Source: Pomphorhynchus laevis
Lineage: Eukaryota; Acanthocephala; Palaeacanthocephala; Echinorhynchida; Pomphorhynchidae
Reading direction: 5' to 3'
DNA: 64,000 nt
NCBI GenBank assembly: GCA_012934845.2
Contig: WNNJ02000876.1
Coordinates: 62,001 to 126,000 of the forward strand
Of this stretch, positions 53,771 to 63,960 are shown one piece after another (the stretch's first letter is position 1; the number at the start of each line of letters is the position of its first letter). The translations under genes were made by a program, and so were the position numbers. Below the pieces are notes generated by a model. The model did not search any database, was not told the origin of the DNA, and saw nothing but the letters and a program-made list of their open reading frames with translations.

Positions 53771-54499
53771 AGTTCGTTTTATATAGTTCTTTCAAAGGGT
53801 ATCAAAGAGACGATACTAGGGACGTGATAGGCTATCAAGGCCAAGTAAACTCATAATGAAAATAAATGGACAGACGAACACATTGAGTATTGATGAATAA
53901 TTATGATGATATATAAGATGACATTCCACGTTCCTACATGAAGGCTAGTCCACATCGGATGTTGATGCCTCTTTCACTGTCTCCCTACAACTGCCTGATC
54001 ACACAGCACCCGACAATAAAACTCCTACGATCATTAATACAGCGATATAACTTACAGCGATAAATTGAAGAAAGCTTATGAACAGGTATACGTATTTTGA
54101 AAAATATATCGTGATATTTCTGAAAAGATACTCTCCAAACAAGTGGACGCTTGGCGAAAATAGTTGTTTCCATTTTGAGTGTGTGAATGCAGGGGTACAT
54201 TATATCTCAGGATCGAGTAAGGCTCTTTTGATTTTGAGAAAAATCAAAAGATGACGCGAAGCGCTGCTGTGACCTATAATGCAATAGTTGATTTAGAAAG
54301 ATAGTACAAGGAGGGAAATTGGATAGGGCATATACTATCGAGGATGATGATTTTGGTGAAACTCCAACTGCGTTTTTATGAATCTCCATTGGCTGTTTGT
54401 GCGAAATTATAAGTGGAAAGATCTGATCAAAATGCTGTAAGACCATACAGTATTTACAATATAAATAATTATAAATAATATATAATTATAAATAATTTT

Positions 54500-55165
54500 G
54501 TTTAATTCATGTTTATATAAAGTTAGAATTTAAAATAAACGTCATTTTTATGAATTGACTAATAAATAACAGACGTTGTATCAGAATAAGAATTAGAGGT
54601 CATCAAGAGGAATTTGCTATGCTATCAGGTTTCGGAACCTATTCCTCAACCTAGCATGGTAGCAGGTCAAATACGTGCTAATGACGTATTTCCTCTGATG
54701 AAATTTGATTATCAAGTACCTTATTATAATATAAAGTATATTGTTTATTATCCATCCATAAAAATTTGCCACTTAAGAGTTTAAATTTATTTTAAATAAT
54801 ATTATGTTGATATAGATGTTTTACTATTTTCTGTTTGATTTTATTTTTATAGTAACGTAGTTTAAAATATGCATCTATTAAATTATTTAAATGGTTTTGA
54901 AGAAATATGATGTTGATACGATATCGATAATAACATCAAATACGAAATTTGATATTATTTATTTTCAATATTATTGTGTTGATTTATATATTTTACTATT
55001 TTCTGCTTGATGTTATTTTTATAGTAACCTAGTTTAAAATATGTATCTATTAAATTATTTAAATGATTTTGAAGAAAGCCAATATCATTACATATTGTTG
55101 CAATTCTTATTGATGTCAATTTAATGTTTATATCTAACGAAGATATATACATTGATAACATTATA
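54500..55165 (-). mobile_element. Penelope-like element fragment and tail
   Basis: A minus-strand frame of 68 codons (55161-54955) contains TICNDIGFLQNHLNNLID and KLGYYKNNIKQKIVKYINQ, the thumb-region sequence of the PLE copies at 34.9 kb. The tail (GACGTATTTCCTCTGATGAA, then TATCAGGTTTCGG) lies at 54,530-54,720. Part of the interval between is a second, damaged copy of the same thumb segment. Confidence 0.7.
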
Positions 55166-56620
55166 TGAAATAATATAATTATTATGAGATTTCAGATATA
55201 TGAAATCTCATATAAAAATTAATTTATAATTATTTAATAATTTATTAATGATTTTATTTTTCATTAATTCATAAATAATTTAACATACGTACGCTCAGTT
55301 ACCTGATCTGATTATGTAGTTTTTAAAAATGCTCTGCAAATTAATATTATTTGGATTAGACATTTTCATTACAAATGTAAAATATTTTATTTCTAGTTTA
55401 TACTAAAAGTTTTAATGAGTTAAATACAATTGATGCTTTCATATTTAGCTATGCAAGCAGCTGTATAAAAATGTTCACTATATTGATCAATTATAAACTT
55501 TTTGATCGATACGCTATGCATAACATAGCATAACATTAGTTGGATTCAGTTAACTGCTCTGAATGGTCTATCGCAATCATCAGTGACAGAACTCTAATAA
55601 TTCTAATGCTCATTTAGATGAGTGTTCATTTAAATTTTCAATTTTTAATTATAAAGATGCGCTTTTCGTTTTAATTTTATTACTATTTTAACATTCTTAT
55701 ATTGCTATATAAAAATGTTGGAATACATTATATCTTATATAATATATTCTTAGTATATGAAATTATCTTTTATCTTCTGCTATTTCTTTTGATGGAAAAT
55801 GCAATGATCCGATAATAAGCGGGACATAGTCGATCGGATTATTATTTTGCCTTATTATTTACAATCAATGCGTTTCTCTTTTGAGTTGTTAATATGTGAA
55901 TATGAACATTCGAGAGACATTTAAGATAGCGAAAAAGAATTTTGATTATAAAAGTATTATTTTGTTCAATACGTGAGCAAAATAATCGCTCATATAAAAG
56001 GTTCGTCTTTTTCATTTTTAATTCTGGAGAAACTCGGAATCAGCTATTTCATGATATTGAAAATATATCATATTGCTGTCTATATATTTTCAAAACTTGA
56101 GAAGGTAGGTGATTGGTAAAGTGTTCCTTTTTTGAAGCAAAAGTAATTAGCCGTACAATATTTCATTTGAAAGGTAGACTAGTTGCCGTCTCTCGGCTGA
56201 TGAATTATTTCATTAGTGTAGGCAACGAAGAAAAATTATAAACAATTTAGGCTCCAAAGTCACGTTCCCATGCTAACAACATTATAATGATACATGCAAT
56301 CCACGGGAGAGTTAAATATTCGAAAACATCACTCAATCTTGAAATGTTTTTGTTGGTGATAATTATAAAAATTGTTTAATAAAAGAAGGAAATCATGTGC
56401 AGTAACTGCTCTGAGAGATAGAAAGCACGTATCGAGGAAAAAAGTAACTTTGGCTGTATGGACAAGCAGAAATCTGCACGGTAAATCGGATCACGCTGTC
56501 AGCTTGGTTTTGTTACCTCTTAATACGTAATAATTTGCACGTGGCTTGAATATTAACCTTGAAATAATAAACTTTGAGAAACTAAATAAAAAGTTTATTT
56601 GTTAAAAAAGCTTATTTAAA
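55166..56620. other. AT-rich DNA, one 12-bp hairpin, PLE end motifs
   Basis: A perfect inverted repeat with 12-bp arms lies at 55183-55212. ACGCTCAGTTACCTGATCTG (55,291-55,310) and GGATTCAGTTAACTGCTCTG (about 55,543) are distal ends of PLE tails. No gene is supported. Confidence 0.45.
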
Positions 56621-56900
56621 AAGATAGTTATTGATTAACTATGGACAATAACTAAATACAGCTATTGAGTAACGCTGCACCATAAATTATATTAGATCCA
56701 AATATTAATACATCAAATATAATATTAAAGTTCGTGCTGAGTTACTCATACATCACATTTGTCAGTAAAAGCAATTATTTAACAACTAACTATCCATACG
56801 TTTACGTTAAGGTTGTTCCTATCTTATGAAATGGCACTTATTGATTAACTATGGGCAATAACTAAAGGCAGTTATTGAGTGACGCTGCATCAAAAATTAT
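56620..56900. repeat. Pair of about 70-bp direct repeats
   Basis: AGTTATTGATTAACTATGGA and GTAACGCTGCACCATAAATT (56,624-56,695) recur as CTTATTGATTAACTATGGGC and GTGACGCTGCATCAAAAATT (56,837-56,905), leaving about 140 bp between them. The spacer itself is not recognised. Confidence 0.6.
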
Positions 56901-56914
56901 ATTCCAAGTCTTAA

Positions 56915-57085
56915 GTTTTGTTATCTAATCCTTATTCTGATACATCGTCCGTTATTTATTAGTCAATTCATAAAAAAATATTATTTTTTATTTTAAATTT
57001 AAACTTAAACTTTATATAAATATAAATTCTATAAAATTTTATATAATTCTTTATTGTTTATTTTTATTTTTATTTAGATATAGTA
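56915..57085 (+). repeat. PLE tail repeat ending in ATACGTAG
   Basis: Starts near CTTATTCTGATACATCGTCC and continues through TTATTTATTAGTCAATTCAT and an AT-rich stretch to AAAATACGTAG, where the 370-bp tandem repeat takes over. It has the same orientation as the copies at 6.5-7.3 kb. Confidence 0.55.
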
Positions 57086-57660
57086 TAAAATACGTAGCAC
57101 TCATCAGTAGGTTGAACTACCATTAGTCGTTTCGGCTGTCTTGTGATATATTAAATAGGCATTTCCGAGAATTCGCTGACGTGGTAGCATGGGCCTAGCC
57201 TCTTTAAACTAACCATATGCTTTACGGACCATCCTAATTTTATTTGGCAAGAATTTTACTTGCTGTCGTTGCTTGCTTTCTCACAGGATCCTTTGGAGGA
57301 TACATTTTTATAATTCTATATCTGACTGTGTTAAACTGTGCTCCGGGAGCTAATAAGCTTCAGTTTCATAATTGTAGATGTTGCCAAAAACCGGAGTTCG
57401 ATTACAAGTAGAGCAGACTTCCTTATCACTCCTAGACAAGCTGATGGTAGCCGGCAGCACTCATCAGTAGGGTGAACTACCATCAGTCGTTTCGGCTGCC
57501 TTGTGATATATTAAAAAGGCATTTCCGAGAATTTGCTAATGTGGTAGTATGGGTCTAGCCCATTTAAACAAACCACGTGCTTTCCGGATCATCCTAATTT
57601 ATTCGGTAGAAAATTTTATTGCTATCGTTGGTTGTTTTCTCACAGGATCCTTATATATAA
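57086..57660. repeat. Tandem repeat, about 200 bp matched at 370-bp spacing
   Basis: CACTCATCAGTAGG-GTGAACTACCAT type sequence starts at 57,088 and 57,458. Both copies continue through TTGTGATATATTAAA, GGCATTTCCGAGAAT, GTGGTAG, and TTTTCTCACAGGATCCTT-like ends with modest divergence. On the minus strand each has GAAAC, 21 bases, then CTGATGA, and the second copy has a 10-bp pair CTGATGGTAG/CTACCATCAG. The family is not recognised. Confidence 0.6.
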
Positions 57661-57667
57661 GGATCCT
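57644..57667. repeat. Perfect 24-bp palindrome
   Basis: The sequence is its own reverse complement across 24 bases, centred on TATATA with GGATCC at each side. It lies at the right end of the tandem repeat, where the second copy stops matching the first. Confidence 0.8.
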
Positions 57668-58442
57668 CTATATATTATTTTATAATAATCATCTTATATT
57701 ATCTGATCTAAATGTTATGATTAGATCAGATACTATTAGAGCATATTGTTTTATATAAAAGAAATATTATAATTATTTCATATACAAAAGAAATAATACG
57801 AAATAATTTACTTGCCCCTTGAATATATTACCATATATTATATTACCATATATTATATTAAATTATATTTTATATTACCATATGTTATATTTTAACAAAT
57901 TACAAATTAAAATTTTTATTTTAATAAAGTGTTAGAAGAAATCAACATGCTTTATTTAATCAACATGCTTTAGTTAATCATGCAATTCTTAATTCCGTAA
58001 AAAATCATGAAATTCATTATTTTAAGAGAAAACGTTAAAGATAAAGTTAAAATTAAATGATAAACTTCAAGTTTTATACACAATCGTTTTATACGCGAAT
58101 CCCAATGAAAACAATTAACATTTCATCTCATTTTAATGAATCGATTTCTTCAAAAGCCAATCATAGCTGATTTTCATATAAATAACGATTTTGATGGACA
58201 TAATATTTCGACAACTGCAATTTTAATTCTAATTTTCGACAACTGCCAAATAAACGTATGATGCAGAATCGTGATGATGTGATTTAGCGAAAATCACCTT
58301 ATAATTTGTAAAATTTATGATTATTTGAATTATTGCAATATTTAATTCGATAATAAAATTTGAATCCAGTAGTGCATCAACTGATATTTAAATAAATAAG
58401 ATTATTCATTGCTGTTAAAATCAAACGCGTTATGTTATTTAG
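57668..58442. other. AT-rich DNA before the ARNT-like exon
   Basis: A hairpin with 12-bp arms and a 9-base loop lies at 57700-57732. The phrase GATTTAGCGAAAATCACCTT (58,271-58,290) repeats the acceptor and first bases of the exon at 58,443 with some changes. No other coding sequence was found upstream, so the 5' exons of the gene are not visible. Confidence 0.4.
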
Positions 58443-58600
58443 CGAAAATCACTGTGAAATTGAACGTAGACGACGAATTAAGATGGCCTCATATTTTAAC
58501 GATCTATGCGAGATGATACCTGCGTGTTTTCATTTGTCAAAACGCCCAGATAAGCTGACTATTCTTAAAATGGCTACAAATCACATTTCTAACTTAAACG
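58443..58600 (+). CDS. ARNT/tango-like bHLH exon
   Basis: ARNT (tango in flies) is the common dimer partner of bHLH-PAS transcription factors. After a TTATTTAG acceptor the frame reads ENHCEIERRRRIKM (basic region with the DNA-contacting His, Glu and Arg), SYFNDLCEMIPACFHLSKR (helix 1 and loop), then PDKLTILKMATNHISNLN (helix 2), ending before donor GTAAAT. Compare ARNT: ENHCEIERRRRNKM, then KPDKLTILRMA. The exon is 158 bp, entering with two bases owed and leaving in phase 1. All key residues are kept, but helix 1 and the end of helix 2 differ from the usual, slow-evolving form, so this may be a fast-evolving paralogue. Upstream exons are not in view. Confidence 0.85.
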
Positions 58601-59069
58601 GTAAATAAAAAGGTTATTTACTTCACATCAAGCAATTTGATTACAAAATGTAGCCTCAATAAATGTCAAGACAAGGACAAATCCTTAGCAACTATGAACT
58701 AGATTATCTTTTACTTGAGGTATATTGTATGACGCTTACTTTTAATAAACGCATTTAGCAACCTAGGCAATTGGAGGATTTAGACTATCTATTTATTGCA
58801 ATACAGGACGCTTAATATTCATTTCTCCAACTGTACAAAATTGTTTGAATTTTAAACAAGTACGTTTTATTACTTCTACATTAATTGATGAGAAATAACC
58901 AGTAATGTTGGGTCAAAGTGTAAATCAAATCACTTAACCAAAACAAATATTTATTACACAATCAAATTTGAAATATCTTAATCTTAATTTTTATAACTTA
59001 GTGTTTTCATAAGCTAAACTACATTATTAATTCAGAATTTTTTGAACCGATTTATATATAGCATGTAAT

Positions 59070-59370
59070 GTATTATAATTGAAATCAGAAGTCCTAAGGA
59101 ATAACCGCCATGCTGTCAGGTTACGGTTTATATTCTTCGACCCAAATAGTGGTTTGGGTAAATACAAGATAATGGCGTATTTCCTCTTATGTAATTTTAA
59201 TATTTAGCATAATACCTAATTATAACGCAGAGTATTATTATCGATCAAAGAATTTAGTTAAACTTTATTTTTAATCATAATGATTCTTATATTTGAAATG
59301 TTTAATTGCATTTTTATAATATCCTGCTTTAAAATATATGTCAACTCAATTATTTAAATGTCTTTGACTA
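59070..59370 (-). mobile_element. Diverged Penelope-like tail and thumb scrap
   Basis: GCCATGCTGTCAGGTTACGG matches the tail box GCTATGCTATCAGGTTTCGG. Then TAATATCCTGCTTTAAAATA and CAATTATTTAAATGTCTTTG match the reverse-strand thumb sequence of the copies at 34.98 and 55.03 kb. It is older than those copies, judged by the number of differences. Confidence 0.5.
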
Positions 59371-59373
59371 ATT

Positions 59374-59715
59374 ATGTCGATTTGTAAAATTTTATCAAAT
59401 TTGATCACTCGGAAATATTTTCTGTATTTATTTGAAATTTTGATTTATTTAATCTCACTTTTTTCTTATTTCAAGGCAGATTACTACAGTGCAACAATCT
59501 TCGATGCTGTTGCCCAATTTGAAATTGATAGTTTAAGAAAGATAATAAATAATGGTGTTGATTTCCTCAGCGATTCAAATAACTTAATTCACTCTGGTAA
59601 TTTTGGAAAAAAATATACTACAATTGAACGTTTATATTTGCACATATATAATAATGTGGTCGTATTCTTGAAAATTGTAAAATCTTTGCAGGCTTTACCA
59701 GAATTAGATAACTAA
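59374..59715 (+). CDS. Hypothetical 113-residue frame, weakly ankyrin-like
   Basis: I do not recognise this protein. The N-terminal part is hydrophobic (YLFEILIYLISLFSYF). Then TIFDAVAQFEIDSLRKIINN and GVDFLSDSNNLIH loosely resemble an ankyrin repeat (A..G..D.LR.L.E.G.D.N). A possible acceptor, TTTCTTATTTCAAG, precedes ADYYSATIF, so the real exon could start there. It lies inside the presumed ARNT-like intron, right beside a PLE fragment. It could be chance in AT-rich DNA. Confidence 0.3.
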   Translation: MSICKILSNLITRKYFLYLFEILIYLISLFSYFKADYYSATIFDAVAQFEIDSLRKIINNGVDFLSDSNNLIHSGNFGKKYTTIERLYLHIYNNVVVFLKIVKSLQALPELDN

Positions 59716-60389
59716 TCCCTCGACATAACTGCTGTCAGCACGTGAAAATATAAACCTTATTTAAGTAAAAACCTTAGAGCTTCTAAAAAATAAATGTAAT
59801 ATTTTTCCATTTTTACAATTTTAATTATAATTTATAATCCTAAAATACCTTGAACTTTTTATACTAAATTATTAATTAATTTAACAGTTTTAATTAAAAA
59901 GTTCGAAACAATAATATGAAAATAAGAATCCATTTATAATTTACAATTTTGAAGCAAAATCAGCAAAATATCATTTTATATTATATATTTCGCTAGCTGC
60001 AACATCACCAGAAACAGAGTGTTTCTGTTTTATTAGTGCTTTATTGGTCCTGCAGTAAATATAACTAATATAAACTGTAATATAACCTGAAATTTAAACT
60101 TATATAAACTGTTATATAATATATAAATATATTATATGCATTGTATATTATGGTTTATATATCAAATTTATTTTAATATTTTTGAAATATTAAAATAAAT
60201 ATATTATATTAACATAATATATAATATAACATATTAATATATATAATATATTAATAATATATATTATTAAAATAAATATATTATGTGTTCATATAAATCT
60301 TCTTTATTGAAATACAGGTTTTTTCATTGAATTTTTTAATGTTTTACAATAAAACGTTAATATAAGAAACTTTTACGTTTTGTGAGACT

Positions 60390-60450
60390 ATAGTTCCTGA
60401 TGATAGCAGTAAATACTGAAATATTGAACTGAACCTTTTTATCGAATAAA
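60390..60450 (+). ncRNA. Hammerhead-like motif, degenerate
   Basis: CTGATGA (60397-60403), a 5-bp stem CAGTA/TACTG (60407-60418), then GAAATATTG. Downstream CTTTTTATCGAATAAATTG parallels TTTTTTATCAAATATAGG after the motif at 32,109, so the two are probably copies of one PLE-type end. Confidence 0.3.
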
Positions 60451-61364
60451 TTGACTTGCTCCATTTTATAAATATGATTACAATTAAAAATCAAAATGGA
60501 TATTTTCAAAAAGTTGAAAAGTTATTATGCACTCATATAAATCTTCTTTATTGAAATAAATTACATGGAAGAATTGTAAGATTTTATTGCAAAATTTACT
60601 TGCATAATTTGTTTGAAATTTGCTGAAGAGAAAATAAAGTTAGTCAAACACTGCAAATAGAATATTTACATTTGTAAATTAAATTATTATTAAGTGTATT
60701 CTAAGCATCTTTTTTAAATTTAAATAATTTTTCTAAGCACATTTTTAAATAATTGTTTTAAAACTAAAAAGTAATTTAGTTGCTGACAACTGGTTATTTA
60801 ATTGCTACAGTACTTCAAATGCGTTAGGATTGGATACATTGAACCATTGAAATGATATTTTATTGACAGGACTGCTCAAAGATTTTTGGCGAAATGAATG
60901 TACTAACGTCATGTAAACTTTTTAAATTTAAATTCTAGTTTTATTTAAAGTGCAAATGTAAGTAAATTAAAATTTAACAATGAAATTATCAAACTGAAAT
61001 TTAAGCTAAGCGACTCTAAATTATATTTAAATGGCGTTTACTAACGCTCATGACCTGAATAACATACTTAAATAACATATTATTGAAATAAAATAATTTA
61101 TAAAAAATTAATCAATAAAATATTAAATAAATTATTAATTAATAATAAAATATAATATTGCGTTATTTTCTCACTAAACTAAACTTCATGTTAATCATGC
61201 ATTCCACTTGACAGTTGATCCTCGAAATTTATTTAACGTATAAAGAAAATATTTCGTAAATAATTAAATTTAAGGATTATAATAAAACTAATATTTATTT
61301 TAGAATTATATATTCATTAAATATTTATTTTTAACGAATTTGCTCAATTTTGTCTATTAACTAG

Positions 61365-61544
61365 ATTTTGCTCAAATTCAAACAACGTGCTTTATGAAAG
61401 TGGGAGATTTCAGATTAGCTGGGTATTCGGACGATGAACAGCAAAACAGATCCAATATTCGTAAATCCATCTCTAAGTGCTTTAATTCATTGTACGATCT
61501 GGTTCATATAGAAGGATTAATAGTGGTCAATACAGATGAAGACG
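61365..61544 (+). CDS. Possible next exon of the ARNT-like gene (linker and start of PAS-A)
   Basis: An open stretch of 180 bp lies between a TTAACTAG acceptor and donor GTATAT. Joined in phase 1 to the bHLH exon it reads DFAQIQTTCFMKVGDFRLAG, then SNIRKSISKCFNSLYDLVHI, then EGLIVVNTDED followed by a split Gly codon. LxxxEGLIVVNTDEDG has the shape of the first PAS strand (ARNT: ADGFLFVVSCDTGR). Composition is less AT-rich than its surroundings. Phase and order agree; homology is weak. The rest of PAS-A was not found to the right. Confidence 0.4.
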
Positions 61545-62890
61545 GTATATTTACCATTAAATTTCTATAATACATTGAACTACACTAAAGGTACTAAGTA
61601 AATTAAACTAAATTAAATTAAATCAAACTAAACTGTTTTGTTATTGTAAAAATCAATATTGACATTATTTACTTTACATAATGTTAAATTGAATAGTTGA
61701 TTAATCAATTTTAACTACATATCCCGATTTCTTCAAGATATATGTATTGTGTACAATTGCATTTCTTTACCATACAATATATTTGTATTTTGCACAATAG
61801 ACACACAATAATATCCTAATTTGTATATTTATTAAATATAAATATACAAATATGCTTTATTATTTATTTATTATTTTCAATTTAAATATAAATAAGATTA
61901 AAATCCTTATTATTTAATCAAAATAATAAGGATTCAATTATGAATTTTAAAATGTAGTTAATTTAATTTTAATTTTTTTTAAAATTTTTATTGCTTTACC
62001 AAGCAATGTTTTCCAGATTTTCTATTTTCCGTTACATTTAGAGGTTTCAAAATCAAATTTATATTGTGATTATAAATATATTATATATTATAAATTATAT
62101 CATTAATTAATATTATTAAAATTATAATTTTAAAATAACGTTTCAACGTCAATTTGAACAATTTTAGCTCAAACAAATTTTAGCTAAAAAATATGATAAT
62201 AAAAAACAAACAATCAGACATTGGAAAATAGCTTTTCTAATTAATATTAATTAATATAAATTGTTTATATTATTATATGGTGATGATGTTAATACTATAT
62301 AAAAGAAATATGTATACAAAAAAAACTTTTTGATTGATTTGTGAAATCATCCTCAAATGTAATCACCTAGTTTTAAATCATGATTATATCCTTCATTCAT
62401 ATGAATGAAGGTATTTCAATAGTACATAAATTTTAATAATGCGTTACCAAAACGATGTACAACATATGAAAACATTCAGCTAAAGGCTGATAAATATTAT
62501 TCAATGATATAAAGCTCAATGAGTAAATCGATTTCTAAAATCACTGGAAGCATTCAAGTATTTAATTGCCGATCAGTTTTTTCAGCTGTTTGCTATCACA
62601 TGCAGTTACAAACTGCATGTATTTAAGATATTTTGAATGAATATAAGCAAACTTTTAAACCAATTCTCACTTAAATTATTCTCAGTGTTCGTATATTTAA
62701 ATTTACAAAATTAAATAATTTATTAAGTTATATATTTATCACTTACATTCAAAAGTAGCAAAGCTACTTTTGAATGTAAGTGATCTTCTGCTAATTTTTT
62801 AATATTCTGTAAAAAAGTTTAATTATCAAAATTTAATTTTCTTATTAAATTATTAAATTTTTGAAAATAGTATTAAAGCTTAATTTTATA
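61545..62890. other. AT-rich DNA with four perfect inverted repeats
   Basis: Perfect inverted repeats lie at 61817-61849 (14-bp arms), 61902-61934 (14-bp arms), 62390-62411 (a 22-bp palindrome) and 62738-62784 (22-bp arms, 3-base loop). No gene is supported. Confidence 0.6.
62738..62784. repeat. Perfect hairpin, 22-bp arms, AAA loop
   Basis: Bases 62738-62759 and 62763-62784 are exact reverse complements (core TTCAAAAGTAGC) around AAA. It is the longest perfect small-loop hairpin I found. There is no terminal repeat-like flank or coding sequence. Confidence 0.85.
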
Positions 62891-63960
62891 CAACTGAAAA
62901 GCCATATAACCGTGGCTTTTAAGTTTAACTTCCATGACCAGAAAATTAACTTCCCTGGTCATTTCGCTTGATTTGTCGTCAGCTTTTGATATAGCGGATC
63001 ACTTTTAATCTGATTTTGATATTGCAGATCACTCTATTCTTCTTTACCTCCTTCGACATCGTTATGGCTTCTTTACCTCTACTCATTTCAGGTTAACTTC
63101 TGTGACCAAGAAATTAACTTCCCAGGCCATTTCGCTTGATTTGTCGTCGGCTATTGACACTGCAGATCATTTTATTCTTCTTCACCTTTTTCGACAGCGT
63201 TATGGCTTCTCCACCTATACTCTCTTAAATTATTGCCATCATATCTTACTGGGAACTCTGCCACTGTATCATCCGGCAATGCAATAAATACACCTTTCAC
63301 TATACCCCGTGGTGTACCGCAAGGTTATGTACTTAGTCCTATATTGTTCTTCTTTCTCCTTGGAAATATCGGTCCAATTTGATTAGCATTCATATGTTAT
63401 GTAATGGAATATGCAGATGACATTCTTATCTATGCGCTCGCATCCAATTCATACTTAACTACTTTACTCGCCTCGGTATCATCGTGCCTAGAATCCCTAT
63501 CTCACCATCTTTCATACATTAAAACGGTGGTAAATATCACGAAATTTTGTGTTCTTTGGATCAACCCTTCCGGCATGCAGATTAAATCTTATCTCTTTTT
63601 CAATAGTCATCACATTTCTTGCGTAGATTCGCTAAAATTTCTCGGAGTAATTATATACTCCCCTCTGTCGAAAACCACAAAGAACCACGCATCTCACTTT
63701 TCTCAAACTCCCCATTTTGTGTTAATACCCCTCTGTATCGTTTTAGTCGCACTGCAGCACGCATACTTCTTTGATGCATGCGTTTTGATCCCATCTTCAA
63801 TGAACTTATCAACATTCATTATTTCAATGTACAAAATCGTGTTTTATATTACACTGCCGTTGAGATTTTACATCGTTCCAACGTCGGTGACGCGGTATGA
63901 TCTTCAATCACAGCATTTTTATAATTTTTTGTTTATTTCAGTGGATTTGTAGGCTGCCTG
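62890..63960 (+). mobile_element. Jockey/CR1-like LINE with an internal tandem duplication
   Basis: Plus-strand frames give TSQAISLDLSSAIDTADHFI with LHLFRQRYGFS (RT block with the first Asp), RGVPQGYVLSPILFFF at 63,309-63,356, then MEYADDILIYALASNS (catalytic YADD, 63,404), VNITKFCVLWINPSGMQ and VDSLKFLGVI. The segment from GTTTAACTTCCATGACC to the DTADH region occurs twice (62,920-63,010 and 63,090-63,180), so part of the RT is tandemly duplicated. Several frame changes exist. The 3' part is damaged and runs toward the window edge. It differs from the LINE at 16.8 kb. Confidence 0.75.

Larger units (their letters stand above)
58601..61364. other. Presumed intron of the ARNT-like gene; AT-rich with repeats
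   Basis: It contains a PLE fragment (59.07-59.37 kb), a 113-codon frame (59.37-59.72 kb), and a hammerhead-like motif at 60,397-60,421. The phrase CATATAAATCTTCTTTATTG occurs at about 60,290 and 60,536. The rest, notably 59,760-60,300 and 60,600-61,360, is simple AT-rich sequence. Confidence 0.4.

Noticed and set aside
57085-57500. tRNA-derived SINE (GTTCGATTAC like a B box at 57,400)
   Set aside because: There is no A box at the right distance and no simple-sequence tail. A single partial box is not enough.
59374-59715. Ankyrin-repeat protein similar to wasp viral vankyrins
   Set aside because: Only one loose repeat-like stretch, and the remainder is hydrophobic and AT-driven. Too weak to name.
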